This document shows, piece by piece, positions 20,358 to 27,721 of a DNA stretch of 37,564 bases. The notes beneath the pieces were generated by a model, which had not been told where the DNA came from, made no database searches, and worked only from the letters and a program-made list of their open reading frames with translations. The translations under genes were made by a program, and so were the position numbers. Positions within the stretch are counted from its first letter, which is position 1; each line of letters begins with the position of its first letter. Source of the stretch: Deltaproteobacteria bacterium PRO3 (GTDB taxonomy: Bacteria; UBA10199; DSSB01); assembly GCA_030263375.1 (NCBI GenBank), contig SZOV01000030.1:1-37564 (forward strand), given 5' to 3'.

Positions 20358-20439
20358 AAAGTGCCCGTCGCCGCTCGACCCTGTTAAAATAGATGGCGGG
20401 CAATTCCAAGGAAATCTGGAGCCCTTTGCCGAGGCCCCC

Positions 20440-21306
20440 ATGGCGAATCCCCTCAAAAAAGTCCCGGAAAATCAACCTGGCGAATTCTTCGTCGACTCCA
20501 GCTGCATCGACTGCGACACCTGCCGCCAATTGGCGCCCTCGACTTTCGCCGACGCGGGGGAGTATTCTTACGTCAAAGCCCAACCGGTGGGCGAGGATGA
20601 AAGGCGCCTCGCACTCCGCGCCCTCCTCGCCTGTCCCACCAGCTCTATCGGAACGACCGGGAAGGCCTCCGCCCGCGAGGCGATGGAGGATTTCCCGCTC
20701 CCGATCGCGGAAGAGGTTTTCTACTGCGGCTTCAACGCGGAGGCGAGCTTCGGGGCGAACAGCTATTTCGTCCGCCATGCCGAGGGAAATTGGCTGATCG
20801 ACGCGCCGCGCTTTCTGCCCTTTCTCGCGAAAAAATTCGAGGCCATGGGCGGCCTGCGCTACGTCTTCCTTACCCATCGCGACGACGTCGCCGACGCCGG
20901 CAAATACGCCGAGCGCTTCGGGGCCCAGCTCATCATCCATCGAGCCGATGCCGACGCGGCACCGGGGGCGGAGATCTTGCTGGAAGGCGAGGCGCCGCGC
21001 CCCTTCGGAAATGATTTCTTGATCCTGCCGACGCCGGGTCACACCCGCGGCCATTGCGTCCTACTGTATCGGGGCCGTTTCCTCTTCACCGGCGACCACC
21101 TCGCCTACAGCCGCGCACGCGGGCACCTGATCGCCTTCCGCAACGCCAATTGGTATTCCTGGCCGGAGACGATCCGCTCCATGGAAAAACTGCAAGACTA
21201 CGACTTCGAGTGGGTGCTGCCCGGTCACGGCGAGCGCCTGCACCTGCCGGCTAACGAGATGCGAGCCCAGCTGCGGCGCGCGATCGAGTGGATGAAGTCC
21301 CGTTAG
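20440..21306 (+). CDS. Ferredoxin / metallo-beta-lactamase-fold fusion protein
   Basis: A 288-aa fusion. Residues 20-70 form a single-cluster ferredoxin with Cys22, Cys25, Cys28 and Cys65 (CP motif), suitable for one 4Fe-4S cluster. Residues about 92-285 are a metallo-beta-lactamase fold. The usual HxHxDH motif is replaced by THRDDVAD (145-152), while TPGHT (H201), TGDH (D219) and PGHGE (H263) remain. The same degenerate motif is known in ferredoxin-MBL proteins of cyanobacteria and plants, so it is a conserved variant rather than decay. Function is unknown; an electron-transfer or redox-sensing hydrolase role is inference. ATG 20440 has GAGG 5 nt upstream. The 3' end overlaps the converging gene by 56 bp. 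Confidence 0.88.
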   Translation: MANPLKKVPENQPGEFFVDSSCIDCDTCRQLAPSTFADAGEYSYVKAQPVGEDERRLALRALLACPTSSIGTTGKASAREAMEDFPLPIAEEVFYCGFNAEASFGANSYFVRHAEGNWLIDAPRFLPFLAKKFEAMGGLRYVFLTHRDDVADAGKYAERFGAQLIIHRADADAAPGAEILLEGEAPRPFGNDFLILPTPGHTRGHCVLLYRGRFLFTGDHLAYSRARGHLIAFRNANWYSWPETIRSMEKLQDYDFEWVLPGHGERLHLPANEMRAQLRRAIEWMKSR

Positions 21307-22411
21307 CGACGGGGCGCATCGGGACGATCCCCTGAAAATAGGTCTGCAGGCCGATGAAGCCCATGTGCGTGTCGTGGCCGCGCCCGTAGGCGCCGCGATA
21401 TCCGACATGGACAGCCAAGCCGTCGACAATTTGATAGCCGGCGGTCAGCTCGAGGTCGGTCTCGTTCATGCCGCGCGGCGGACCCATTCGGAGATCCTCC
21501 GAATCGGTCCGGCTCAGCAGAAACAGCGCGCCGCGAAAGCGGAAATTCCCGGGGTTCAAAGCGGCGAGGAGGGTGGCCGAAAAACGCTCTTCCAGTGCTT
21601 CCAGCTCGTGCGCGCCCCGCGAGCTGGAATGCTGGAAATTAAGCCCGACCCCTCCCGCGAAGATCCCGTGTTCGATCCAGGCCCCGCCGCCGATGCCATA
21701 AGTCAGGCCCGGGTCGGTGAGTTCGGGCCGCGCCGGATTGGGCGGGTTGGAGCGAAGGACGCCGAAGGCGGTGAGGCTGAGCTGCGGCGCGGAGGCGGGC
21801 TGCCCCAGCCCCAGGGTCAGCAGGCCTTGCGTCAGCCCCAGGACGGTGCCGTCGGCCCCGCCCATCACGGCGGCGCTGAAGACGCCTTCGCGAAAGGTCC
21901 CCGTGGCGGCGCTGCGCTCGAAGCGGAACTCCCCGTTGAAGACGCCCAAGGGGATCCAGACCTTCGCGTACTCGGCGCCGGGGGCATAGCCCTGGTTGGT
22001 GAAGAAATTGTCGAACTCGGTCTGCTCGTAATAGTGCGGGCCGACACGCAGCTGAATGCCGTTGTCGAAGCGCCAGCCCGCGCTGAAACTGCGCACCCCC
22101 AGGTGGAAGCGGCCCGGCGCCGCGGGATCTCCCCACAGCGATTGCACCAGCAGGAAGGGCGAAGGCGGCGTCAGGGCGTGCGAGCCGTGGTTCTCGTAGT
22201 AGTCGAGCCCGATCGGCGACTCGACCTCGTTGTAGACGCCGGTCTCGACGTTCAACTCGAGGAAAAAACCGCTGACCTGCATCAGCGCGCCCGGATTGAG
22301 GCGCACGCCGTAGGGCAGGGGCATGCCCCGAGGCGCCGGAAACGGCAGGATGCCGAGGCTGTTGAACTGGAACTCGAAGCGGTCGCGCGGCGGCGGTGCG
22401 GGGGGTGTCAT
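21251..22411 (-). CDS. Beta-strand-rich hypothetical protein, possible outer-membrane barrel (386 aa)
   Basis: I do not recognise a family. Alternating aromatic and Gly-rich strands run almost through the whole length, for example FHLGVRSFSAGWRF and LELTAGYQIVDGLAVHVGYR, as in outer-membrane barrels. No signal peptide is visible from ATG 22411 or from the in-frame TTG at 22429, which is odd for a barrel; the true N-terminus may differ or export may be non-standard. It is the last gene of the leftward metal-locus run, separated from the HHDH lipoprotein by 195 nt of AT-rich DNA with palindromes, so it may be regulated separately. Its last 56 bp overlap the ferredoxin-MBL gene tail to tail. Confidence 0.65.
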   Translation of the reverse strand: MTPPAPPPRDRFEFQFNSLGILPFPAPRGMPLPYGVRLNPGALMQVSGFFLELNVETGVYNEVESPIGLDYYENHGSHALTPPSPFLLVQSLWGDPAAPGRFHLGVRSFSAGWRFDNGIQLRVGPHYYEQTEFDNFFTNQGYAPGAEYAKVWIPLGVFNGEFRFERSAATGTFREGVFSAAVMGGADGTVLGLTQGLLTLGLGQPASAPQLSLTAFGVLRSNPPNPARPELTDPGLTYGIGGGAWIEHGIFAGGVGLNFQHSSSRGAHELEALEERFSATLLAALNPGNFRFRGALFLLSRTDSEDLRMGPPRGMNETDLELTAGYQIVDGLAVHVGYRGAYGRGHDTHMGFIGLQTYFQGIVPMRPVANGTSSTRSRAAAGLASR

Positions 22412-22606
22412 AGTGAAATTAATTTTCAATTAAAATTGAACGATTTTCGATCCCATTATCGCAAATCAGTGAATAATGGTTGCTAAAAAATGGGGAGATC
22501 GAAAGAAAAACGTCTATTTATTGAAAATATATTTCATTTAGAAGACCCGGGCGGTATGCCGCCCCGGCCCCCGCAAAAACCCAAGGTCTCAAAACAGGCC
22601 CGTCGC
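22412..22606 (-). promoter_or_regulatory. AT-rich regulatory region upstream of the beta-strand-rich gene
   Basis: This 195-nt gap is far more AT-rich than its surroundings. It contains a 7-2-7 palindrome TTCAATT-AA-AATTGAA (22425-22440) ending 14 nt before the ATG, and a 7-13-7 inverted repeat CCATTAT/ATAATGG (22453-22479). On the minus strand TGCGATAAT within the latter resembles an extended -10 box. The palindromes could bind a metalloregulator of the Fur/Zur type, but neither matches a Zur box that I recognise. Confidence 0.45.
22547..22567 (-). terminator. Possible hairpin terminator after the HHDH lipoprotein gene
   Basis: CCGGGCGG (22547-22554) pairs with CCGCCCCGG (22559-22567) around TATG with one bulged base. 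It lies 40 nt past the lipoprotein stop. The following minus-strand sequence is only moderately T-rich, so termination is uncertain. Confidence 0.3.
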
Positions 22607-23344
22607 CTAGTGATCGTGGTGGCCTTCGGAGCTTCCCAGGGCGAAGGCGCCGCCTAAATTGGCGGCGATACGATCCGCCAGATCCGCGTTATCGGCCGCC
22701 GAGATCGTCACCACGCCGCCGCCTTGACAGAGCCCGCCTAAATCGACGCCGGCAAAGACCTGATTGGGGTCCACCTCCACCAAGACCTCGGCCTCCTCGC
22801 CGGCCTCGACTTCGACGTCGTTGTCGCCGGGGTCCACCTCCATGGTCTCCCCGTCCGCCTGCAAGACGACCTGCAGGATACAGTTGTCCGAGCCCTTGAC
22901 CGCCTCCGCCTCCAAGAAGACCGAATTCCCGTCGAGGGCGCTTGGCGTCGTCTCAGCACGCTTCAGGTTGCGGGCCTGGAGGAAGCGGGCGTTGCCGCCG
23001 GAACCGGCCGTCCCCATCGTGAGCGCGACCTCGTCGTACTCGCCCGGGGCGACTTCCTCGATCTCGACGAGGTCGACCACTTCTTCGTCAAAGAAATCGG
23101 CGCTGAAGGCCTCGTCGACCTCCGCCTCGCCGAGACTCATGCCGGAGAAGGCCATGGCGAAATGAGTGAAGGTCAAGACGTAGCCGTCGTTGCTGACGTA
23201 GATTTCGCCGTCCTCCAAACCGGCCAACTGCAGCGAGAGCGCGGCGGAGCCGGTCTCCTCGTCGGGGGCCTGCCCCGGACCCGAGGCGCAGGCGGCCAGG
23301 GCCAGGAAGAAGGCAATGTGGAGTATACTCAAGAGTCGTTTCAT
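22607..23344 (-). CDS. Acidic lipoprotein with His-rich C-terminus (HHDH)
   Basis: A 245-aa lipoprotein: basic start, hydrophobic stretch and lipobox LAAC with Cys19. The mature part is very acidic and beta-rich. It contains VVDLVEIEEVAPGEYDEVAL, a pattern like DUF4382/MbnP-type extracytoplasmic domains, but this similarity is by eye only. The last residues are SEGHHDH, a probable metal-binding tag. AAGGAG precedes ATG 23344. It follows the Cys-containing lipoprotein by 23 nt and belongs to the leftward operon of the metal locus. A role as a surface or periplasmic zinc-binding lipoprotein is inferred from the tail and the neighbours. Confidence 0.8.
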   Translation of the reverse strand: MKRLLSILHIAFFLALAACASGPGQAPDEETGSAALSLQLAGLEDGEIYVSNDGYVLTFTHFAMAFSGMSLGEAEVDEAFSADFFDEEVVDLVEIEEVAPGEYDEVALTMGTAGSGGNARFLQARNLKRAETTPSALDGNSVFLEAEAVKGSDNCILQVVLQADGETMEVDPGDNDVEVEAGEEAEVLVEVDPNQVFAGVDLGGLCQGGGVVTISAADNADLADRIAANLGGAFALGSSEGHHDH

Positions 23345-23367
23345 ATTTTCTCCTTTTTCAATTCATT

Positions 23368-24171
23368 TCAACGCACGACGATGCAGTCCGAGACGGGGGT
23401 ATCGGCGTGCAGCCCTTCCATGCGGACGGTCGCCGGCGTCACGATCGCATCGTGGCGCGAGCCCTCCCCGTGACGGATCGACAGACCGTTCCATTGCAGG
23501 TCGTGCGCCTCGCCGTCCTCGTGAACGCCGCGCCTCAGAATGCAACCCACCCGGCCCTCCGAGAATCCCCGCCGCAGCTCGGCCTGAGGGCTGTGAAGCG
23601 CCGCGCGATAGAGGGTATAGGCCTCCATGAGATCCATCAGGTCTTGAAGCCCGTCGAATTCGCAGGGGCGTCCCGAGTAAAGATACGTCTGCAGACCTTC
23701 GAGCTGGGCGAGCCCGGCCCGCAACTCCGGGTTTCGGGGCACCGCGGAAAAATCGGAATCCTCGCGCAGGTTGGGGATCAGGGAAAAGACCGAGGCCCGG
23801 CTTCTGTCCTCCGAGACAAGCACGCGGTCGCCCTCGATGCGGCAGGCGCCGCCGCGCAACACCTCGTGAAGCCGGCAAAACTCGCTTCGCGCATCCTGGA
23901 CGACGAAGCGCTCGGGGCGCGGCGCATCGACGCGACATTGCGGAGGCCCGAAGGGTGAGGCGGCGGCGCTCGGAGGGACCAAGGTAGGTACGAGCCAGCG
24001 GCCCGTCCCGGGGCCGGAGCCCAAGGTACGCGGCGGAGACGAGGCGGCCGAGTTTTCCGGAGGCAGGGGATCCCGAGGCGGCCCCGCGGGCGCAGGCGGC
24101 GGATCCTCGCGGCGACCGCAGCCCCCCAAAAAAATGGCCGCGGCGGCGACGCCTAGAATGACGGGTAACAT
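23368..24171 (-). CDS. Cysteine-containing hypothetical lipoprotein (267 aa)
   Basis: The N-terminus has a hydrophobic stretch ending in lipobox LGGC (Cys18), so it is a predicted lipoprotein. A Pro-rich spacer (about 20-75) follows. The C-terminal domain has six further cysteines and may be disulfide-bonded in the periplasm. I do not recognise the domain. The start overlaps the end of the His-rich gene by 19 nt, and the HHDH lipoprotein gene follows 23 nt downstream, so these genes form an operon. A metal-related role is inferred only from that context. Confidence 0.78.
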   Translation of the reverse strand: MLPVILGVAAAAIFLGGCGRREDPPPAPAGPPRDPLPPENSAASSPPRTLGSGPGTGRWLVPTLVPPSAAASPFGPPQCRVDAPRPERFVVQDARSEFCRLHEVLRGGACRIEGDRVLVSEDRSRASVFSLIPNLREDSDFSAVPRNPELRAGLAQLEGLQTYLYSGRPCEFDGLQDLMDLMEAYTLYRAALHSPQAELRRGFSEGRVGCILRRGVHEDGEAHDLQWNGLSIRHGEGSRHDAIVTPATVRMEGLHADTPVSDCIVVR

Positions 24172-25517
24172 GGGATAACCTCCTTGCAGTTAGACGAAGC
24201 GCCCGAAGCATCCTCCGGCTCGACAAGCGAGAATGGATCGTCGGCGCCCTCTTCGTGCTCCGAAAAATCGGAGTCTTGTTTGGCGGTCACCGTCTCGTGG
24301 ACGGCGGTTTTCTTTTTGACGCGCTCTTGCTCTTTGGACCGACGCTCCCTGGCCGCGACCATGGCGGCCAATTGCTGCATCAAGAGCTCGTCCCGGGAAA
24401 TCTCTTCGCGCGCGCCGGATTTGCCGGCGTTCTTCCCGAAAAAGACGTGAAGGAATTGCAGCAAGGCCTTCTCGAGCCTCTGCATCAGCCCCGCGGAGAG
24501 GCGGAACGGGAGATTCGCTCCGATCCCCGCGGGATGCATCATCCAGGACAGGCCGCGCAGCAGTCCTTCCGCCGCGGGGAAGGCCTGCTTCGCCCCCGAT
24601 CCGGACAGTCGAATCGGAAGCTGTAGGCCCGGCCATCCGTCCACCGCCTTCCCCGCGGCCGGAGACGCCAGCATGGCGGCAAAGACCTGCAGGGCCTTCG
24701 GCGAGAGGCCCGACAACTGAGCCACCAGGTTTTGCAGGGCCGGAGGCAAGCCGCGGAGCAGTTCGGGGCTGTGCAGCGCCTCCTGCGCGAAGACCTGGAG
24801 GGAGGCGGCCAATTCCGGCGTCAGGCGGAGCCCCCTTTCCCCGGCACCGCCGGCTTGCAGGGCCCGCTGCAGGGCCTGATGCAGTTGTTGCAGGACTTGG
24901 AGGCCCGAGCCCTCGAGGCCGGAATCGCGCGCCGACGCCGCGGCTCCCGACGCGGCCTGTCCCGCGATCGCGGCGTCGCGCCCGCCGGCGGGAGCCTCCC
25001 GCGCCGGGGCGGAAGGCTTGTCGCCGCCGCCGTTGGGCGTCGCGGCGGGCGGCCGCTGGGCCGGAGCGGAAGCGGCTTGCGCGAAGGCCGGGAGGCCGCG
25101 CAACCAAGTCGCGGCGGCAAGACCCTGAGGCGAGAAAAACCTCGCGTTCCCCGCCTGCGACTCTCCGGAAGCGAAGGCCCCGGAGTTTTGACGAAAGAAG
25201 GAGGCCTCCCGCGCCTCGGGTCGGCCCCCTGGCGCGTCTCTCCCCTGGGGAGGTTGCGAGGCGCTGCGCGCTTCCGGCGGGCGACCGGCCTCGGGCGGAC
25301 GCCCCGCCCTGAGCTGCGCGGTTTCCTGAGCGGCTCGATGAAACTCCTCCAAGGTCGCGCGCCCCTGCGCGCTTTGGCGCTCCTGCATGTGGTTCAGGTG
25401 CTCGTCGGGACTCTCGTGTGGCCCATGCGCGTGGCCGTGATCGTGCGAATGCCCGATTTCGGCCCCATGATTGTGGCCGTCTCCGGCGTAGTGGCCCGGA
25501 GGCAATGGCGGCGTCAT
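24153..25517 (-). CDS. Protein with an 11-histidine N-terminal segment (454 aa)
   Basis: ATG 25517 is preceded by a strong AAAGGAG at 5 nt. The first 45 residues hold 11 histidines in H-x-H steps, including HSHDHGHAHG (23-32), a typical flexible zinc or nickel ligand region. There is no signal peptide, so the protein is predicted cytoplasmic unless exported in another way. Residues about 60-200 are Ala/Gly/Pro/Arg-rich and low in complexity. Residues about 200-380 are Leu/Ala/Gln-rich helices, somewhat like hook-length-control or scaffold proteins. The C-terminal 75 residues are charged and end in CKEVIPCYPSF. The family is unknown. A metal store or chaperone feeding the adjacent transporter is inference; extra basal-body-like functions cannot be excluded. 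Confidence 0.8.
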   Translation of the reverse strand: MTPPLPPGHYAGDGHNHGAEIGHSHDHGHAHGPHESPDEHLNHMQERQSAQGRATLEEFHRAAQETAQLRAGRPPEAGRPPEARSASQPPQGRDAPGGRPEAREASFFRQNSGAFASGESQAGNARFFSPQGLAAATWLRGLPAFAQAASAPAQRPPAATPNGGGDKPSAPAREAPAGGRDAAIAGQAASGAAASARDSGLEGSGLQVLQQLHQALQRALQAGGAGERGLRLTPELAASLQVFAQEALHSPELLRGLPPALQNLVAQLSGLSPKALQVFAAMLASPAAGKAVDGWPGLQLPIRLSGSGAKQAFPAAEGLLRGLSWMMHPAGIGANLPFRLSAGLMQRLEKALLQFLHVFFGKNAGKSGAREEISRDELLMQQLAAMVAARERRSKEQERVKKKTAVHETVTAKQDSDFSEHEEGADDPFSLVEPEDASGASSNCKEVIPCYPSF

Positions 25518-25617
25518 AACCGCTCCTTTCGCATGCCGGGCGGGACAGGCGTTCAAGCCTGAGCAAAGAGACCCGGCAAATCAGCTGGGAATTATCAGAG
25601 GGAATGAAAGGCGCGAA

Positions 25618-25911
25618 TTATGCGGCGGGAGGGGCTTGGGAAAATTTCCCGAGCCGAACGGCGGAAAAGGCGTGAAGCGGGGATTCGGGAAAAAGGATCG
25701 AAACCAAGAAGCCGTCGAAACCCAGTCCGAGGTGGGCGTGGCCGGGCGCCTCGCCGGAGCGGGCCTGCTGCGCAACCACGCAAACCGCGCAATGATCCGA
25801 GGCCTTGGTCTCCTCCGCGTGGTGGTGGAAGGCCGCCACCAGCCCCGAAGCGAAGATCGCCAGCGCGATCAGGCTCGAGAGGAATCGGTTTTGGGCGCGG
25901 TTCTGGATCAT
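25618..25911 (-). CDS. Small membrane-anchored His/CxxC protein (97 aa)
   Basis: A 97-aa protein with one N-terminal hydrophobic segment (about 11-27), followed by HHH (29-31) and then HCAVC (His40, Cys41, Cys44) and HAH (58-60). This looks like the DUF2946 type of small secreted proteins, which carry a hydrophobic segment and His/CxxC ligands and sit near metal transporters. It probably binds zinc or copper in the periplasm. It is first in the leftward operon. The divergent neighbour at 26004 has the same spacing of hydrophobic segment, His pair and CxxC. A TTGACA promoter box is shared back to back with that gene. Confidence 0.78.
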   Translation of the reverse strand: MIQNRAQNRFLSSLIALAIFASGLVAAFHHHAEETKASDHCAVCVVAQQARSGEAPGHAHLGLGFDGFLVSILFPESPLHAFSAVRLGKFSQAPPAA

Positions 25912-25922
25912 GGGTTTCCCGT

Positions 25923-25951
25923 ATATGAAGGATCGGTCGGCGCCCTGTCAA
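25923..25951 (-). promoter_or_regulatory. Leftward promoter of the metal-locus operon
   Basis: On the minus strand a perfect TTGACA (25951-25946) is followed by 17 nt and TCATAT (25928-25923). The ATG at 25911 is 11 nt past the -10 box, so the leader would be only a few bases. Confidence 0.5.
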
Positions 25952-25965
25952 GTTGCTTCCCGTCG

Positions 25966-25994
25966 TTGACAGCCCCGGCCTTCTCAAGTAAGGC
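25966..25994 (+). promoter_or_regulatory. Rightward promoter of the metal-locus operon
   Basis: A perfect TTGACA (25966-25971) is followed by 17 nt and TAAGGC (25989-25994), a poor -10. ATG 26004 is 9 nt further on. Together with the leftward box this forms the inverted pair TGTCAA-N14-TTGACA, so one bound regulator could control both operons. Confidence 0.4.
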
Positions 25995-26003
25995 TCGCCT
26001 GCC

Positions 26004-26297
26004 ATGAGGAAAGCCCCCGTCATCCTGCGCGCCGCCACCGCATTTTTGGCGCTGCTGCTCTTCGGAACGAGCCTCCTCGCCGCCTCGCACGCCCATGCCG
26101 CCTCCGGCCCTGAAAAATCCGAGACTTGCGCGACCTGTCACCTGCTCCCGCACGGCGTCAAGCTGCTGCCCAAGTCCGACGCCTGCCAGGCGCCCGCGAC
26201 CCCCTTCGTCTCCGCCGTCCCCGAGCCGAATCGGACGGCGCCGAGCTCCGCGGAAATTTCTTTCGCCGCCATCCGCGGCCCTCCTTCGCAAAGCTAG
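26004..26297 (+). CDS. Small membrane-anchored His/CxxC protein, divergent partner (97 aa)
   Basis: Like the 25618-25911 product it is 97 aa, with a hydrophobic segment (about 9-27), His29 and His31, then CATC (Cys42, Cys45) with His46, His50 and Cys61. The ligands resemble a small zinc site or a degenerate CxxCH; a heme site (CATCH, 42-46) is formally present too. The segment LLAASHA suggests a cleavable signal peptide. It lies 44 nt upstream of the porin gene and probably starts the rightward operon. A periplasmic metal-binding role is inferred. Confidence 0.75.
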   Translation: MRKAPVILRAATAFLALLLFGTSLLAASHAHAASGPEKSETCATCHLLPHGVKLLPKSDACQAPATPFVSAVPEPNRTAPSSAEISFAAIRGPPSQS

Positions 26298-26341
26298 TCT
26301 TCCCCGCCTTCCCTTGAAATTTTTACTTTGCAGGAGCCTTT

Positions 26342-27709
26342 ATGAATCGCTTTGGGTTCGTCCCTGGGCTCGCGACCCTCTTGTTGCTCGGTCTCGCCTC
26401 TCCCGCCCGCGCGGAGAGCGAGGTGGAGATGCTGCGACGGGAAGTGCGCGAACTCAAAAATACCGTTCAGCAATTGACCCAGATCGTCCGCGAGCAGGAT
26501 CGCCGCATCGACCGCCTCGCGCCCGAAACCGCCCCGGCGGCGGCCAAAACGGCCGCCCCGCAAGCGGAGCCGACGGCGGCGACCACCGACACGGCCGCCA
26601 AAACCGACGGCGTTCCGGACGGCGACGCCGAGGTCTCGGCCTTGCTCGACACGGTCAACAGCGCCCCGCCCAGCGCGGGCTCGGACAGCCGGTCGATCGG
26701 CCTGTGGCGCTATCCCTCGGGCGGCGGCGGGGCGGCAAAACTGCTGCCCGACATCAGCTTTGTGCCGATTTTCGGCGTCGGGTATTTTTCTCAAGACCCC
26801 ACCGGCGACGTCGGCCACGACCCCGCGCGCACCGGCTTTACGCTGCAACAGATCGAGATGGCGGTCTCCTCGGCAATCGATCCGTATTTCCGCTTCGACA
26901 TTTTCCTGTCCTTTCTGGAGGACGGCGTCGAGCTCGAGGAGGGATATTTCACCACGCTCGGCGCGGGCCTGCCGCGCGGCCTGCAATTCCGCGGCGGGAA
27001 GATGCTGATTCCCTTCGGGCGACAAAACCCGAAGCACCTGCACTTCTGGTCCTTCGCGGACAACAATCTAGTCAACAGCCGGCTGCTCAATCCCGAAGGC
27101 TTGGGGGAATTGGGCTTGGAGATGTCCTATCTCTTCCCGACGCCGTTTTTTCTCCAGCTGCAAGGGGGCTTCTACAACGGCGACAACGACACCAGCTTCG
27201 GCGGGACGCGCAAGCAGGACTTCCTCTACAACGCCCGGCTCTCGACCAGCGTGGACATCACCGAGAACCTCACCGCCTTGATCGGATCGTCGCTGGCCTT
27301 CGGCTTCAACGACACGGGGCCGGGCAACCGAACCGACCTCGTCGGCGGGGATTTCCTGCTGAGGTGGAAACCCTCCGCGCGTACCGGCTTGTCCTGGCAG
27401 ACCGAGTACATCCTGCGCCGCATGCAGTTCCCTGGCTTCCTGGCCTCGGACGGCGGACTCTACAGCTACGTCGAAGCGCAATTTCTAAAAAACTGGTATG
27501 CCGCATTCCGCTATGACCAAATGGGCATTCCGCAGGGCGTCGTCCCGAAGGAATTCCGGTTGACCCCGGCCATCGGCTACGCCCCCACGGAATTTTCACG
27601 AATCCGCTTACAATACGAATACGACAAGACGACCAACGCCGATCCCGTCCACGCGATGTTCCTGCAGTTCCAGTTCAGCCTGGGGCCGCACGGGGTCCAT
27701 CCCTTTTAG
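26342..27709 (+). CDS. Outer-membrane porin-like protein with N-terminal coiled coil
   Basis: A 455-aa protein with a signal peptide ending at about ARA (residue 24). A predicted coiled coil follows (26-58, heptads in EVEMLRREVRELKNTVQQL), then an Ala/Pro/Thr linker and a beta barrel from about 125. The barrel resembles phosphate-selective porin O/P-type proteins and ends in FQFSLGPHGVHPF, a terminus I associate with outer-membrane proteins next to zinc ABC transporters. AGGAG lies 6 nt upstream of the ATG. It is 12 nt upstream of znuA, so outer-membrane entry of the metal is its likely job. The coiled coil may trimerise the protein or contact peptidoglycan. Confidence 0.85.
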   Translation: MNRFGFVPGLATLLLLGLASPARAESEVEMLRREVRELKNTVQQLTQIVREQDRRIDRLAPETAPAAAKTAAPQAEPTAATTDTAAKTDGVPDGDAEVSALLDTVNSAPPSAGSDSRSIGLWRYPSGGGGAAKLLPDISFVPIFGVGYFSQDPTGDVGHDPARTGFTLQQIEMAVSSAIDPYFRFDIFLSFLEDGVELEEGYFTTLGAGLPRGLQFRGGKMLIPFGRQNPKHLHFWSFADNNLVNSRLLNPEGLGELGLEMSYLFPTPFFLQLQGGFYNGDNDTSFGGTRKQDFLYNARLSTSVDITENLTALIGSSLAFGFNDTGPGNRTDLVGGDFLLRWKPSARTGLSWQTEYILRRMQFPGFLASDGGLYSYVEAQFLKNWYAAFRYDQMGIPQGVVPKEFRLTPAIGYAPTEFSRIRLQYEYDKTTNADPVHAMFLQFQFSLGPHGVHPF

Positions 27710-27721
27710 GAGGACGAAACG

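Noticed and set aside
24190-25566. 458-codon Arg-rich frame in the same direction as the His-rich gene
   Set aside because: It has no ribosome site at its start, whereas the alternative frame starts after AAAGGAG at 25517 and has an organised His-rich N-terminus.
25946-25971. Zur box in the divergent metal-locus promoter
   Set aside because: TGTCAA-N14-TTGACA is explained by two back-to-back -35 boxes and does not match the AT-rich Zur palindrome.
26124-26143. CATCH motif in the 26004 protein as a cytochrome c heme site
   Set aside because: A single CxxCH in a 97-aa protein with additional His/Cys and a metal-transport context fits a metal-binding role better; no axial ligand domain is recognisable.
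26095-27516. 473-codon plus-strand frame overlapping the porin gene
   Set aside because: The porin frame has a signal peptide, coiled coil and barrel; this one is Arg/Pro-rich nonsense.
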